A stretch of DNA of 64,000 nt. Source: Psychrosphaera haliotis (GTDB lineage: Bacteria > Pseudomonadota > Gammaproteobacteria > Enterobacterales > Alteromonadaceae). Made by a program: the position numbers and the translations under genes. This document shows, one piece after another, positions 26,944 to 35,876 of the stretch. The notes under the pieces were generated by a model that was not told the DNA's origin, made no database searches, and worked only from the letters and a program-made list of their open reading frames with translations. The DNA lies in NCBI RefSeq assembly GCF_039523615.1, contig NZ_BAAAFQ010000004.1, forward strand, positions 806,001-870,000. Direction: 5' to 3'. Positions within the stretch are counted from its first letter, which is position 1; the number at the start of each line of letters is the position of its first letter.

Positions 26944-27387
26944 ATGTGGTACGCAATAATCGCTCTAGCTGTTTTAGTTGTTGCAGGCCTGGCATTTTAT
27001 GCCGGCCAACTTTTGTGGAAAGTTAAAGCCCAAAAAGAAGCACAGCTAGAAGAGCAAAAGAAAAAGCTAACCTATTTAACTGACAGTATCTCTCACATTG
27101 CCAAAGCGATGCACGCCAAACAGTGTGAGTATTCTGAAGGTGTATTGAGAATCTGGGTTTTATTAGATCACTACAACTCAGCTCAACAAGAGCCAAAAGA
27201 TTACAAAACTATTTATCCTGGTTTTGCAGGCTTGTATGACGTAGTCAAAGATATGCCTACTCATGAAGCTAGAAAAAAATTCAGTAAAAAAGAAATCTTT
27301 GAAATGGACTCAAAGCGCTGGCAAGCTGAAAAAGACCTTGAGCAGCAAATTGATACTGATCTAGAAATACTATTAAAAGAGTTTTAA
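26944..27387 (+). CDS. DUF2489 membrane-anchored protein
   Basis: 147 residues, six bases after yihI and so co-transcribed. One N-terminal membrane segment (residues 2-24, WYAIIALAVLVVAGLAFYAG), then a charged helical domain with SHIAKAMHAKQCEYSEGVLRIWVLLDHY and FAGLYDVVKDMPTHEARK. This is the DUF2489 family that accompanies yihI in Vibrio and Alteromonadales. Its role is unknown. Confidence 0.82.
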   Translation: MWYAIIALAVLVVAGLAFYAGQLLWKVKAQKEAQLEEQKKKLTYLTDSISHIAKAMHAKQCEYSEGVLRIWVLLDHYNSAQQEPKDYKTIYPGFAGLYDVVKDMPTHEARKKFSKKEIFEMDSKRWQAEKDLEQQIDTDLEILLKEF

Positions 27388-27437
27388 GAAAGTATTCCGT
27401 CCTAAAATAGGTTCAAACTTCTTTCAGGATAATTAAT

Positions 27438-27460
27438 AAAGGGCATTCGATGCCCTTTTT
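27438..27460 (+). terminator. Terminator of yihI-DUF2489
   Basis: AAAGGGCAT-tcg-ATGCCCTTTTT. Confidence 0.85.
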
Positions 27461-27483
27461 CATTGATACTTTAGGACTTTTTC

Positions 27484-28206
27484 CTACGCGCTTTTCCTAG
27501 CCAATTTAGTTAGCTTCACAAGCTCAACTCGAATGTCACCCATTGCCCTGCACTCTCTTCTAAACGTGACAAAAACCAGTCGTTCATCAGCTTTGATATA
27601 ACAACCTTCGGTATGTACCGACAACATTTGAATGTGGTTGTTTACGCTTACACCCATAGAATTAAGAATATCAATCATCGCCACTTGGTGATCTTCATTC
27701 ATGTGCTCCACAACTTGCAACTCTTGCTCTTCGGTCCAAGGTTTAGAACTACCGACCCATTCATTTTGCTCTAACCAAAAAATCTTGCCAAAACCACCAA
27801 TATAACGAACACGCTTTACTTCTAATTTCCAAATAGCAAAGTCATGTGCCTTTTCATAACTTTTAGATTCAGGGAAGTGAGTAACAAACTGTTTAATCAT
27901 TTCTTTCTGTTTGGTATTGGTTACTTTGTGACAATCTCCCACTAGCGTTGCGCGGGCATTTTCGTTTTGGTCGCCTTCCGCCGCTGCTACAAATACCGTT
28001 AAACTGACTTTTGAGTCTTGAGCCATATTTTTTGAATGCTGGGCAATATCACTAATATAGAAATATGCGTTACCTTCGCTATCTAACATAAACGGAGTTA
28101 CCGAGCCAAAAGGATAGCCAGCCATATTCTTTGATATTGTTGATAACACACCAGACGTTGCATATCTGACTAATTGTTTTGCTTCGCTTAAAGCTTGTTC
28201 TCTCAT
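27484..28206 (-). CDS. hutZ: HutZ/HugZ-family haem-degrading protein
   Basis: 240 residues. The N-terminal split-barrel domain resembles pyridoxamine-phosphate oxidases (LVRYATSGVLSTISKNMAGYPFGSVTPFMLD, ISDIAQHSKNMAQDSKVSLTVF). The C-terminal DUF2470-type domain carries EHMNEDHQVAMIDI. The family opens the haem ring in the cytoplasm to release iron. Its start is one base past the stop of the haem ATPase gene upstream, so it is the last gene of the hmuTUV operon. The plain FMN-enzyme reading is less likely given the haem context. Confidence 0.88.
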   Translation of the reverse strand: MREQALSEAKQLVRYATSGVLSTISKNMAGYPFGSVTPFMLDSEGNAYFYISDIAQHSKNMAQDSKVSLTVFVAAAEGDQNENARATLVGDCHKVTNTKQKEMIKQFVTHFPESKSYEKAHDFAIWKLEVKRVRYIGGFGKIFWLEQNEWVGSSKPWTEEQELQVVEHMNEDHQVAMIDILNSMGVSVNNHIQMLSVHTEGCYIKADERLVFVTFRRECRAMGDIRVELVKLTKLARKSA

Positions 28207-28208
28207 TG

Positions 28209-29009
28209 TTAGTGCTCCGTAAATTCAGAAAAAATAATTGGGGTACGTGAATCAGGGTGCTGAATAACACGCATTGATGTTTTATATGCCTTGGTCAATC
28301 GCTCTTCAGTAAGTACCGATTCCGGTGTTCCGGTGTGTTGCAGTGTTTGTTGGTCCAATAACCAGACTTGATCAGCGTAAGTACTTACCAAGTTCAAATC
28401 ATGTAAAACCACAATTGCGGTATTGCCCGCAGAGGTGAATTTTTTAACTAGTTTTAATAGTCGATGCTGATGTCGCACGTCTAATGCAGAGGTAGGTTCA
28501 TCAAGTAACATCAACTTCTTAGTAGATTGTCCTTCAAGTGCATCAAGTTGGGATAAGCACCTAGCAAACTGTAAACGTTGCAACTCTCCACCAGAAAGCT
28601 GGCTGGTATTTCGGTCTAAATGAGTATCCAGCTCTACATAAGACAAATACTGAGATACTTTGCTCAGCTGTCGACTTTTCGGCTCCGCTTTATGAAATCG
28701 TCCCATCGCAACAATATCCACTAAACCAAAAGCAAAAGGGATCTGGTGTTTTTGAGTCATCACTGCTCGGTGTTGAGCCAACCATTCCAAACTGGCGTTT
28801 TTGATATTTACTTTGTTAGCGTTTAGAGGCTCAAAATGCACATCGCCTTTATATTTTATTTCCCCTGCTAGGCTATTCAATAAAGTGGACTTTCCGGCAC
28901 CGTTTTCTCCGATAATAGCAATGAGATGCCCCGCTTCAGCTTCAGCGGAAATATTTTTGATAAGTGTACGCTTGCCAATATCCACAGAAAGATCACTAAT
29001 CTTAAGCAT
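28209..29009 (-). CDS. hmuV: Haem ABC transporter, ATP-binding subunit
   Basis: 266 residues from the ATG at 29009 (MLKISDLSVDIGKR), preceded by AAAGGAG; the frame extends 15 codons further without support. Walker A IGENGAGKST (about 35), signature LSGGELQRLQFARCL (about 133), Walker B LMLLDEPTSALD and switch VVLHDLNL are all present. It powers inner-membrane haem import with HmuU. Its start overlaps the hmuU stop by 8 bases. Confidence 0.93.
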   Translation of the reverse strand: MLKISDLSVDIGKRTLIKNISAEAEAGHLIAIIGENGAGKSTLLNSLAGEIKYKGDVHFEPLNANKVNIKNASLEWLAQHRAVMTQKHQIPFAFGLVDIVAMGRFHKAEPKSRQLSKVSQYLSYVELDTHLDRNTSQLSGGELQRLQFARCLSQLDALEGQSTKKLMLLDEPTSALDVRHQHRLLKLVKKFTSAGNTAIVVLHDLNLVSTYADQVWLLDQQTLQHTGTPESVLTEERLTKAYKTSMRVIQHPDSRTPIIFSEFTEH

Positions 29010-30048
29010 GTTTGCTCCTTTGCTGAATAAGTAGATATAGAAAGAATGGTGCACCTATGAGGGCGGTTATAATTCCAATAGGTAATTCCGCTGGTGATAC
29101 GACGTTTCGAGCAGCCCAATCCGCTAACAATAATCCTGCTGCGCCAATAGCCATACTTAACGGCATCACATAGGTAATTTTAGGGCCGACAATCATGCGA
29201 CTAATATGAGGAACAATTAAGCCTATAAAACCAATCATACCCGTCATTGATACTGTCGCTCCAACTCCAATAGCAGTAAAGATGACGGTTTTATGCTTTA
29301 ACTTGGATACATCCAAACCCAAATATTTAGCTTCTGATTCTCCAAGTAATAACACGTTCAACTTTTTGTTTAATGAATACAGCCCAACGATACTAATTAA
29401 CATAAGCGGCAGAGCGTTAAACAACGTAGACCAAGTAGCGCCAGCCAAAGAGCCCATAGTCCAATAATTAATAAGCCTTAACGCGCTATCATCTGCATAA
29501 AAACTAACGAGGCCAATAACCGCAAATGCCAACGCGTTTAGAGCAACACCCACCAAAATTAAATTGGTTACATTAATTGCACCACCTCTTGTTGAAAGCA
29601 TTGCCACCAAAGCTGTTACAGAAAGTGCGCCTATAAAGGAAGCTATAGGTAACCAAAACGCCACATCAATATTGTACTGATAACCAACACCAATCATCAT
29701 TACCGCAGCCACAGCAGCTCCTGCCGTAACGCCTATAATTGAGGGATCTGCTAAGGGGTTTCTGCACAAGGCTTGTGTTGCCGTACCGGTTTGCGCCAAT
29801 ACCAAACCAACTAGCATGGCCAAACAAAATCTGGGAAGTCGAATCTCGGTAACAATATTAATTTGTAGGTTGGTGAATTGTTCAAACGAACTAGGGTGCA
29901 GCCAAGCTATCGCTAGTTGCCAGTCCCAGCCTGCGGGTCCAAAGCCTAAAGATAACAATGCGCCTAGCAAAATAAGTGCACCACTACTTAACATTGCTGT
30001 TACAAACAATCTCTGTTGGGCAGAGTAAAATTGAGCTACGTTTTCCAT
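29002..30048 (-). CDS. hmuU: Haem ABC transporter, permease subunit
   Basis: 348 residues, FecCD/BtuC family, with about ten hydrophobic helices. Conserved segments: RLPRFCLAMLVGLVLAQTGTATQALCRNPLADPSIIGVTAGAA (about 72-115), SMTGMIGFIGLIVPHISRMIVG (about 265) and ELPIGIITALIGAPFFLYLL at the end. It forms the inner-membrane channel. The ATG abuts the hmuT stop. Confidence 0.94.
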   Translation of the reverse strand: MENVAQFYSAQQRLFVTAMLSSGALILLGALLSLGFGPAGWDWQLAIAWLHPSSFEQFTNLQINIVTEIRLPRFCLAMLVGLVLAQTGTATQALCRNPLADPSIIGVTAGAAVAAVMMIGVGYQYNIDVAFWLPIASFIGALSVTALVAMLSTRGGAINVTNLILVGVALNALAFAVIGLVSFYADDSALRLINYWTMGSLAGATWSTLFNALPLMLISIVGLYSLNKKLNVLLLGESEAKYLGLDVSKLKHKTVIFTAIGVGATVSMTGMIGFIGLIVPHISRMIVGPKITYVMPLSMAIGAAGLLLADWAARNVVSPAELPIGIITALIGAPFFLYLLIQQRSKHA

Positions 30049-30908
30049 TACAACTCTCGAGTAAAGTTTTCAATCGCTGTTAATGACTGAGCTATTCGCG
30101 GTGTAATTGCTAAACTGAGCAAGCTATCAAGTACTAAAACATTACACGATTGCGAAGCTGTCAGAAGTGACAAACTTGGATGCTTACAAATCTCACTTTT
30201 CCCGCCCATTGACGCCGCTACATGACTTGGCACTAATAGAAAATCAGGTTTCATCAGCACCAATGACTCTAAACCTACTGGTTTAAAACCTTTATGACTG
30301 TCAACTGGGTTAGTAATTCCTAATGAGTTAAACAGGAAAGTAGGTACTGTTTCTAAGCCTGCAACTACAGCACCTCGGTCACTTAAGGACAACAATGACA
30401 CTGCGGTTAATGACTTGTTGGTTGAATTAAGGCTTTTACCCTGAGTCATATTTAAAACATCTAGTGAGGCCTGAATATCACTGATCATTTTTTCAGATTT
30501 AAGAGGTTTGCCCAAACGCTTACCCAGCTCTTTTATGAGGTTAAAAAGCGACTCAATATCAACGGGCTTTTTAAATTGAGTCACAGTTACACCCGCTTGC
30601 TTAATGAGTGTTAAGGCCTCTTTTCTACCTGCTCCTTCCAAAACTAACATTTCCGTTGGCTGTAAAGACAATACCCCTTCTGCGGCTAAATCACGGTAAT
30701 ACCCAACTACAGGTTTTGTTAATGCCTCTGCTGGATAATTGCTTGATGAATCGATGGCAACAACTTCGTCGCCGCTATTTAAAGCAAAAACTATTTCAGT
30801 AATAGTTCCGCCAGCGGTAATAATCCTTTTTGATTCAGAGCCCTGTGCGTTCAAAGCTGATAGTGCCCAAACACTTATTAATATTGTTTTTACAATTGCC
30901 GCTTTCAT
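30048..30908 (-). CDS. hmuT: Haem ABC transporter, periplasmic binding protein
   Basis: 286 residues with a signal peptide (...SVWALSALNAQG). Family motifs: RIITAGGTITEIVFALNSGDEVVAIDSSSNYPAEA and PVVGYYRDLAAEGVLSLQPTEMLVLEGAG. The Tyr in GYYRDL matches the haem-ligand region of HmuT/PhuT. Ribosome site GGAGG just before the ATG. First gene of hmuTUV-hutZ, downstream of a Fur-box region shared with the divergent receptor. Confidence 0.9.
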   Translation of the reverse strand: MKAAIVKTILISVWALSALNAQGSESKRIITAGGTITEIVFALNSGDEVVAIDSSSNYPAEALTKPVVGYYRDLAAEGVLSLQPTEMLVLEGAGRKEALTLIKQAGVTVTQFKKPVDIESLFNLIKELGKRLGKPLKSEKMISDIQASLDVLNMTQGKSLNSTNKSLTAVSLLSLSDRGAVVAGLETVPTFLFNSLGITNPVDSHKGFKPVGLESLVLMKPDFLLVPSHVAASMGGKSEICKHPSLSLLTASQSCNVLVLDSLLSLAITPRIAQSLTAIENFTREL

Positions 30909-30951
30909 TTCATTCCTCCATTATTTTCGAAAAGAATAAAACTTAAATAAC

Positions 30952-30970
30952 ACAAATGCAAATCATTCTC
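30952..30970. promoter_or_regulatory. Putative Fur box on the hmuT side
   Basis: ACAAATGCAAATCATTCTC matches the 19-base Fur consensus at 13 positions and lies 44 bases upstream of hmuT. Confidence 0.6.
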
Positions 30971-31023
30971 ATTTGTATTTGATCTTGTTTTTGATTTGAA
31001 AGTGGTTTAGCCTTACCTCAATC

Positions 31024-31042
31024 GCAAATGATAATCATTCTC
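31024..31042. promoter_or_regulatory. Fur box on the receptor side
   Basis: GCAAATGATAATCATTCTC matches the Fur consensus GATAATGATAATCATTATC at 16 of 19 positions, 13 bases before the receptor ATG. This indicates iron repression. Confidence 0.8.
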
Positions 31043-31055
31043 AACAAGGAAAATA

Positions 31056-33164
31056 ATGAACAAAATAACTTCTCACGTTTCTGCAGTATCTTTAGCCGTT
31101 GTTGCATCACTCTCTGGTACGGTAAGTGCTAATACTGACGCACCTAGTAAGGAATTTGAGGGTGACACTATTGTTGTTTCAGCAACAAGGAGTGAGCAGT
31201 CTTTAGGTGATGTACCAGCGAGCGTGTCAGTGGTCGATGCAAGTGATATCGAAAAGTTTGTATTTACCGACTTAGGAAACCTATTCAAATATGATCCTTC
31301 GATTACGGCTACTGGACAATCAGGCGAAGCACAAACCTTGAATGTTCGAGGCATGGGCGGTAACCGACTTGTTTATGTAAAAGACGGACGTCGTGTAAAT
31401 GATGGTTATGCTGGCGGCGGCGGTTTTCTCGTAGGTCGTGGTTATTTTGATACTGACTCTGTTGCACAAGTTGAAGTTGCAAAAGGAGCAGCCTCTTCTT
31501 TATATGGTTCCGATGCGTTGGCCGGAATTGTTGTGATCACGACAAAAGATCCTAGCGCTTTACTTGCCTCAAACGATTTTTATGCTGACTTAAACATTGG
31601 TTATGACTCAAGCAATAAACAACTTAAGTTAGGAACAACTGTCGCTGCCGATTTAAATGATTGGAAAACAAGTGCCGCCCTTACTTCAAGAAAAGGTGAA
31701 GAGACTCAAAACTTTGCAGAGACAATTCCTGGCTTCGACAGTGACGCTTTATCAATCTTACTTAAAACCGAAAATGAATTAACGTCAAATTCAAATATAA
31801 AATTCGTTTTTGACCGCTATGAACAAACTTATGAGCAAACTAATTCTGTAAATCTTGATACAACGACAGACAAAAATACCTCTACGGCAATATCAGCTGA
31901 GTACTTTTCTTCTTTAGAAACATCATTCTATGATCAGGTCAGACTTTTAGGTTATGTAAGCCAATACGAACAAGGTAGCGACCAAAGTAGAGCAAGCACT
32001 CGTGGTTATACTGATTTTAACGACTACCGCTTTGAGCAAGATATATGGGGGCTTCAAGCACAGTTTGACAAAACTATTGAAACTTCAGGATCAAACCATA
32101 GTTTGACCTACGGCATCGAGTTTGACCAATACAATACGGAACGTCCTAGATACAAAACACGTGTTTTAGCGGACGGCACGGTGGACTTTACTGACCAACA
32201 ACAAAAAGCCTTTCCTGGCGCAGACACTGACCTTATTGGGGTATATGTACAAGATCAAATAAACTTTTCAGATAGTCCAATTTCATTAATTGCTGCATTG
32301 CGTTTTGACAGCTACCAAATGTCGGCAAAAGATAATGCCGTATATGATGGTTCTGAATTTAAAGATGTAGATGAACAAGCTATCTCACCAAAATTAGCCG
32401 CAACCTTTAAGCTAAACAATGCCGTTAATTTATACGCTCAGTACATGCAAGGTTTTAAAATTCCACCTCATGATCAAGCGTACCAAAGCCATGGCGTTGA
32501 ACCGTTTTATCAAATATTACCGAATGCTGACTTAGAAGCAGAGGAAAGTGAGTCAATAGAAGTAGGCATGAAAATTAATACTGATGATGTGAAAGTTAGC
32601 CTAGCCTTCTTTGACTCTAGTTTTGAAAACTTTATTAATACTCAAATTGTAAAAACTGAACCAACCTATATCCCTGGAGTTAATAAAGCGTTTTATCAGT
32701 ACCAGAATATTGATTCTGTTTCGATTGATGGCTGGGAGCTTTCGGCATCTTATTGGATGAATGACCAATGGTCGGCCAAGCTGAACTTAGCTGATACCAG
32801 CGGTAAAAATGATGAAACAGGCAATGCATTAACCTCTATTTCACCGTTATCAGGAAGCCTATTAGTCACTCACTACCAAGACAACTGGCAGCATACTTTG
32901 GCATTAAGAGCCGCAAAGGCAATGACCGACGTAGAAACAAACGGTGAAGGTGAAAAGACAGCGCAAAGCAATGGTTATGGCGTACTTGATTGGTACAGCC
33001 AAGTTGAATTAGACCAATGGCGAGTATCTATGGGTATTAGTAATTTGCTAGACAAAGAATATGTTGATTATCAGAGTATTGCTGGCCAGTCAGAGCAAGC
33101 AACCTACGAACAATACACGCAACCAGGGAGGAGCCTATCGATTAATGTTAACTATGCATTTTAA
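31056..33164 (+). CDS. TonB-dependent haem receptor
   Basis: 702 residues. A signal peptide ends at ...SGTVSA. The TonB box/plug includes GDTIVVSATRSEQSLGDVPASVSVVD, LFKYDPSITATGQ, NVRGMGGNRLVYVKDGRR and VEVAKGAASSLYGSDALAG. In the barrel, GFKIPPHDQAYQSHG and LPNADLEAEESES occupy the position of the FRAP and NPNL motifs of haem receptors (about 465-500). The C-terminus is SINVNYAF. Divergence from hmuTUV-hutZ and the Fur box support haem or haemoprotein uptake across the outer membrane. Confidence 0.9.
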   Translation: MNKITSHVSAVSLAVVASLSGTVSANTDAPSKEFEGDTIVVSATRSEQSLGDVPASVSVVDASDIEKFVFTDLGNLFKYDPSITATGQSGEAQTLNVRGMGGNRLVYVKDGRRVNDGYAGGGGFLVGRGYFDTDSVAQVEVAKGAASSLYGSDALAGIVVITTKDPSALLASNDFYADLNIGYDSSNKQLKLGTTVAADLNDWKTSAALTSRKGEETQNFAETIPGFDSDALSILLKTENELTSNSNIKFVFDRYEQTYEQTNSVNLDTTTDKNTSTAISAEYFSSLETSFYDQVRLLGYVSQYEQGSDQSRASTRGYTDFNDYRFEQDIWGLQAQFDKTIETSGSNHSLTYGIEFDQYNTERPRYKTRVLADGTVDFTDQQQKAFPGADTDLIGVYVQDQINFSDSPISLIAALRFDSYQMSAKDNAVYDGSEFKDVDEQAISPKLAATFKLNNAVNLYAQYMQGFKIPPHDQAYQSHGVEPFYQILPNADLEAEESESIEVGMKINTDDVKVSLAFFDSSFENFINTQIVKTEPTYIPGVNKAFYQYQNIDSVSIDGWELSASYWMNDQWSAKLNLADTSGKNDETGNALTSISPLSGSLLVTHYQDNWQHTLALRAAKAMTDVETNGEGEKTAQSNGYGVLDWYSQVELDQWRVSMGISNLLDKEYVDYQSIAGQSEQATYEQYTQPGRSLSINVNYAF

Positions 33165-33203
33165 TTCGCACGATTAATAAGCACATGATAGATTTGGTAA
33201 TCT

Positions 33204-33239
33204 AAGCCACTTATACGAGTAAGTGGCTTTCTTTTTTTG
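33204..33239 (+). terminator. Haem receptor terminator
   Basis: AAGCCACTTA-tacgag-TAAGTGGCTT followed by TCTTTTTTT. Confidence 0.85.
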
Positions 33240-33270
33240 CTGAACATTTCATATTAATAAAGGATTTACC

Positions 33271-33948
33271 GTGAAACTTGTTGCTGTATTGATTATCTCT
33301 ACTCTGCTTTTAGCTTGTACAACGCCAACAACTATCCACTTAAATGTAAAGTATCTTGAGAAAGAGGCACAGCAAAAAATTGTCACTGATCTAAACACTG
33401 CAGGGTTTGAAGTTGTGACAAATAAAGTCGATTTCCCTGGCGACAACTTACAATCCACGATTATTTACTCGCCCTTTCTTAAAAATTCAGAATCAGTAAA
33501 TGACGTAATATCCACCATTAAAAAGCATGACTATAATGTTGTTCAGGTTGATATGTTGGCCAACTCAAATCACTGGTATACCAAAGACTCGATTGGTCTT
33601 TACTTGCTTCCTACTGGTTTTAAACCCGCTACACAATCTATTAGCGACAAAATAATTGGTGACTACGTTACCCATGACTGTGAGCAAGACGCGTCACTTT
33701 CCGTTAAACAGTCTGGTGAATGGTCGTATCAATATTCAGGCGGTGACGATGCGAAAGGAAACTGGTCAATACTAGACTCTACTTACTTATTTATTGAAAG
33801 AGATGAACCTTGGATTAACTTATATTTTAAGTTTAGCTTTAGCCAACAAGCTGACATGTTGGGCTCTGTAAATATTACTAAGCTGAATCCTCTGAACGAC
33901 TCTAGTTATATAGTTAAATGTGGTTTTATCAAAGGAATTAGACAATAA
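33271..33948 (+). CDS. Predicted lipoprotein of unknown function
   Basis: 225 residues. A lipobox LLLAC (Cys at about residue 16) after MKLVAVLIIST marks it as a lipoprotein, probably outer-membrane attached. The N-terminal half (YLEKEAQQKIVTDLNTAGFEVVTNKVDFP) looks like an alpha/beta domain of the kind seen in SPOR or LytR-C-like folds. The C-terminal half (residues 125-225) contains DYVTHDCEQDASLSVKQSGEWSY and a closing CGF. I do not recognise a family. Confidence 0.7.
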   Translation: MKLVAVLIISTLLLACTTPTTIHLNVKYLEKEAQQKIVTDLNTAGFEVVTNKVDFPGDNLQSTIIYSPFLKNSESVNDVISTIKKHDYNVVQVDMLANSNHWYTKDSIGLYLLPTGFKPATQSISDKIIGDYVTHDCEQDASLSVKQSGEWSYQYSGGDDAKGNWSILDSTYLFIERDEPWINLYFKFSFSQQADMLGSVNITKLNPLNDSSYIVKCGFIKGIRQ

Positions 33949-33966
33949 AAAACCCCAACGCGTATT

Positions 33967-34060
33967 CAGAGTTGAGGTTTCAGAGTTGAGGTTTTAAATT
34001 AAGGTTTCATAGCTAAAGTTTTGCCGTTGAGGTTTTACATTGAGACTTCAAACTTCAACC
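33967..34060. repeat. Imperfect ~14-bp tandem repeats
   Basis: CAGAGTTGAGGTTT occurs twice head to tail (33967-33994), followed by decayed units (taaattaaggttt, catagctaaagtttt, gccgttgaggtttt). They fill the gap between the lipoprotein gene and the convergent acyltransferase. Confidence 0.7.
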
Positions 34061-34080
34061 TGTTAATTATTAACTCTTGA

Positions 34081-34971
34081 TTATTGATTATTTAACTTGG
34101 CAATAAGTTTGTCTTTTTTTACCCAAACATCATTTAACCAGCCTTGAAAACGAGCTTTAAATGCATCGTCATTAAAGTAATCACCAACAATTTCGTCGCT
34201 AACTTCGTGTACTTCTACTTTAACTTGTACACGCTTTAATTTACCCAACAGCATATCTTGGCCAGGCACAGCATTGTCTGGATAGTTTAATGTAACGTTT
34301 AATACACCAGAAAACAGGTGACCCATAGCCGCTAACGTAAATGCAATTCCACCAGCTTTAGGTGGCAATAAGTTATCAAAATCGCTACCACTGCTTACGT
34401 GCTTACTTTTAGAAAAACGAGTGCCTTCTACAAAGTTAATGATGGTTGTTGGAATGTATTTAAATTTAGCGCAAGAAGCTTTGGTACTTTCAATATCTTG
34501 GCCTTTTTTCTCAGGGTGTTTTTTCAAATAACTGCTGCTAAAGCGTTTCATGAACGGCATGTCCATCGCCCAACAAGCCATACCAATAAACGGCACCCAT
34601 TTAAGTTCATTTTTTAAGAAAAAACGAGGTGTTGGTAATTGATGTAATGCAACTTGAGCTAAGACTAAAATATCTACCCAACTTACATGATTACAAATTA
34701 GTAAGTACCAACTTTTCTTATTAAAATTATCGTCCGACTCTATTTCCCATTTAACTGGGTTTGTGAAGTTTATTGCTAATAAGTTACACAACGCCCAACC
34801 ACGAAATAAGAAATTATTAATAAAAGCTACGGCTAAAGAAACAGGTTTTAATGGTATAAAAAACTTTACCAAACCAAATAAAAATATAGAGCCGCCTAGT
34901 ACTATGGTGATACCAAAAAATAGCGGAATTGTGATGAAAATTAAGATCCATCCTGGTAAAAATGACAACAT
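34081..34971 (-). CDS. 1-acyl-glycerophosphate acyltransferase-like protein (PlsC/YihG type), copy 2
   Basis: 296 residues. N-terminal membrane segment, then acyltransferase box NHVSWVDI (about 93), second block MKRFSSSYLKKHPEKKG, and third block FVEGTRFSKSK (about 174) with PKAGGIAFTLAAMG. These are PlsC-family blocks; E. coli YihG is the closest known type by layout. Likely inner-membrane phospholipid acyl transfer. It is 9 bases downstream of a clear paralogue, suggesting tandem duplication. Confidence 0.88.
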   Translation of the reverse strand: MLSFLPGWILIFITIPLFFGITIVLGGSIFLFGLVKFFIPLKPVSLAVAFINNFLFRGWALCNLLAINFTNPVKWEIESDDNFNKKSWYLLICNHVSWVDILVLAQVALHQLPTPRFFLKNELKWVPFIGMACWAMDMPFMKRFSSSYLKKHPEKKGQDIESTKASCAKFKYIPTTIINFVEGTRFSKSKHVSSGSDFDNLLPPKAGGIAFTLAAMGHLFSGVLNVTLNYPDNAVPGQDMLLGKLKRVQVKVEVHEVSDEIVGDYFNDDAFKARFQGWLNDVWVKKDKLIAKLNNQ

Positions 34972-34980
34972 ATTAAATCC

Positions 34981-35865
34981 TTACTGCGTTACTTCTGATT
35001 GCTGCTTTAGCTGTAACATGGTTTTTTCTTTTTCTGTCCAAACAACATTGATCCACTGATGCAGTCTCTTTTTGTATTCCGCATCGTTGGCATAATCACC
35101 AATCAAATCTTTTGTAATGTCATGAAGGTTTACGTGTAAATACACGTCTTTAAGTCGGCCAGACAGAAAGTGATAAAAGGTAGGGATTTTTTTCCCTGGA
35201 TAATAGATTGTAACATCAATTACCTTATGAAGCTGTTCACCCATAACGGTTAAAACAAAACCTACACCACCAGCTTTAGGCTTTAGTAAACTCGTGAATG
35301 GGCTATTTTGAATAGCATGCTTTTCTGGTGTGAAACGCGTACCTTCAATAAAGTTCATTACCGACACAGGCTTATACTTAAACCGCTCACAGGCTTTTTT
35401 AGTTGTTTCTAAGTCCTTGCCTTTAAGGTGTGGATATTTAGCTAAAAAGCTTTTTTTGTAGCGACGCATGAATGGAAAGTCTAACGCCCACCAAGCTAAC
35501 CCTAATACAGGAACATACAATAATTCTTGCTTTAAGAAAAACTTTAAAAACGGCACTTTGCCGTTAAATACACGTTGAAGAATTAATATATCAGTCCATG
35601 ACTGATGATTCGCTAAAACCAAATACCACTCTTTTTCAGACAGTGTGGTTTGCCCACTGATATGGATTTTATAGTCACCAAATAGCTTTTGAATACCAGT
35701 ATTAACAGATACCCAACTGCTTGCACAAAAATCTAGGCCAATAGAAATAAACCGTCTTACTGCGAAAATTGGAATGAGCTTAAACACTGCTAGTAAAATA
35801 ATTGGAATAAACCAAAAAACAGTATTTACGCAATATAATAAAAATGACAAAAACGCTCTAATCAT
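34981..35865 (-). CDS. 1-acyl-glycerophosphate acyltransferase-like protein (PlsC/YihG type), copy 1
   Basis: 294 residues, similar throughout to the next gene. Catalytic box NHQSWTDI (about 90), MRRYKKSFLAKYPHLKGKDLETTKKACERFKYKP, and FIEGTRFTPEKH (about 170) with LLKPKAGGVGFVL. Two hydrophobic N-terminal segments anchor it in the inner membrane. Presumed to acylate lysophosphatidic acid or a related lipid. It begins 11 bases after the speA stop, so read-through from speA is possible. Confidence 0.88.
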   Translation of the reverse strand: MIRAFLSFLLYCVNTVFWFIPIILLAVFKLIPIFAVRRFISIGLDFCASSWVSVNTGIQKLFGDYKIHISGQTTLSEKEWYLVLANHQSWTDILILQRVFNGKVPFLKFFLKQELLYVPVLGLAWWALDFPFMRRYKKSFLAKYPHLKGKDLETTKKACERFKYKPVSVMNFIEGTRFTPEKHAIQNSPFTSLLKPKAGGVGFVLTVMGEQLHKVIDVTIYYPGKKIPTFYHFLSGRLKDVYLHVNLHDITKDLIGDYANDAEYKKRLHQWINVVWTEKEKTMLQLKQQSEVTQ

Positions 35866-35876
35866 TATTCCCTCAA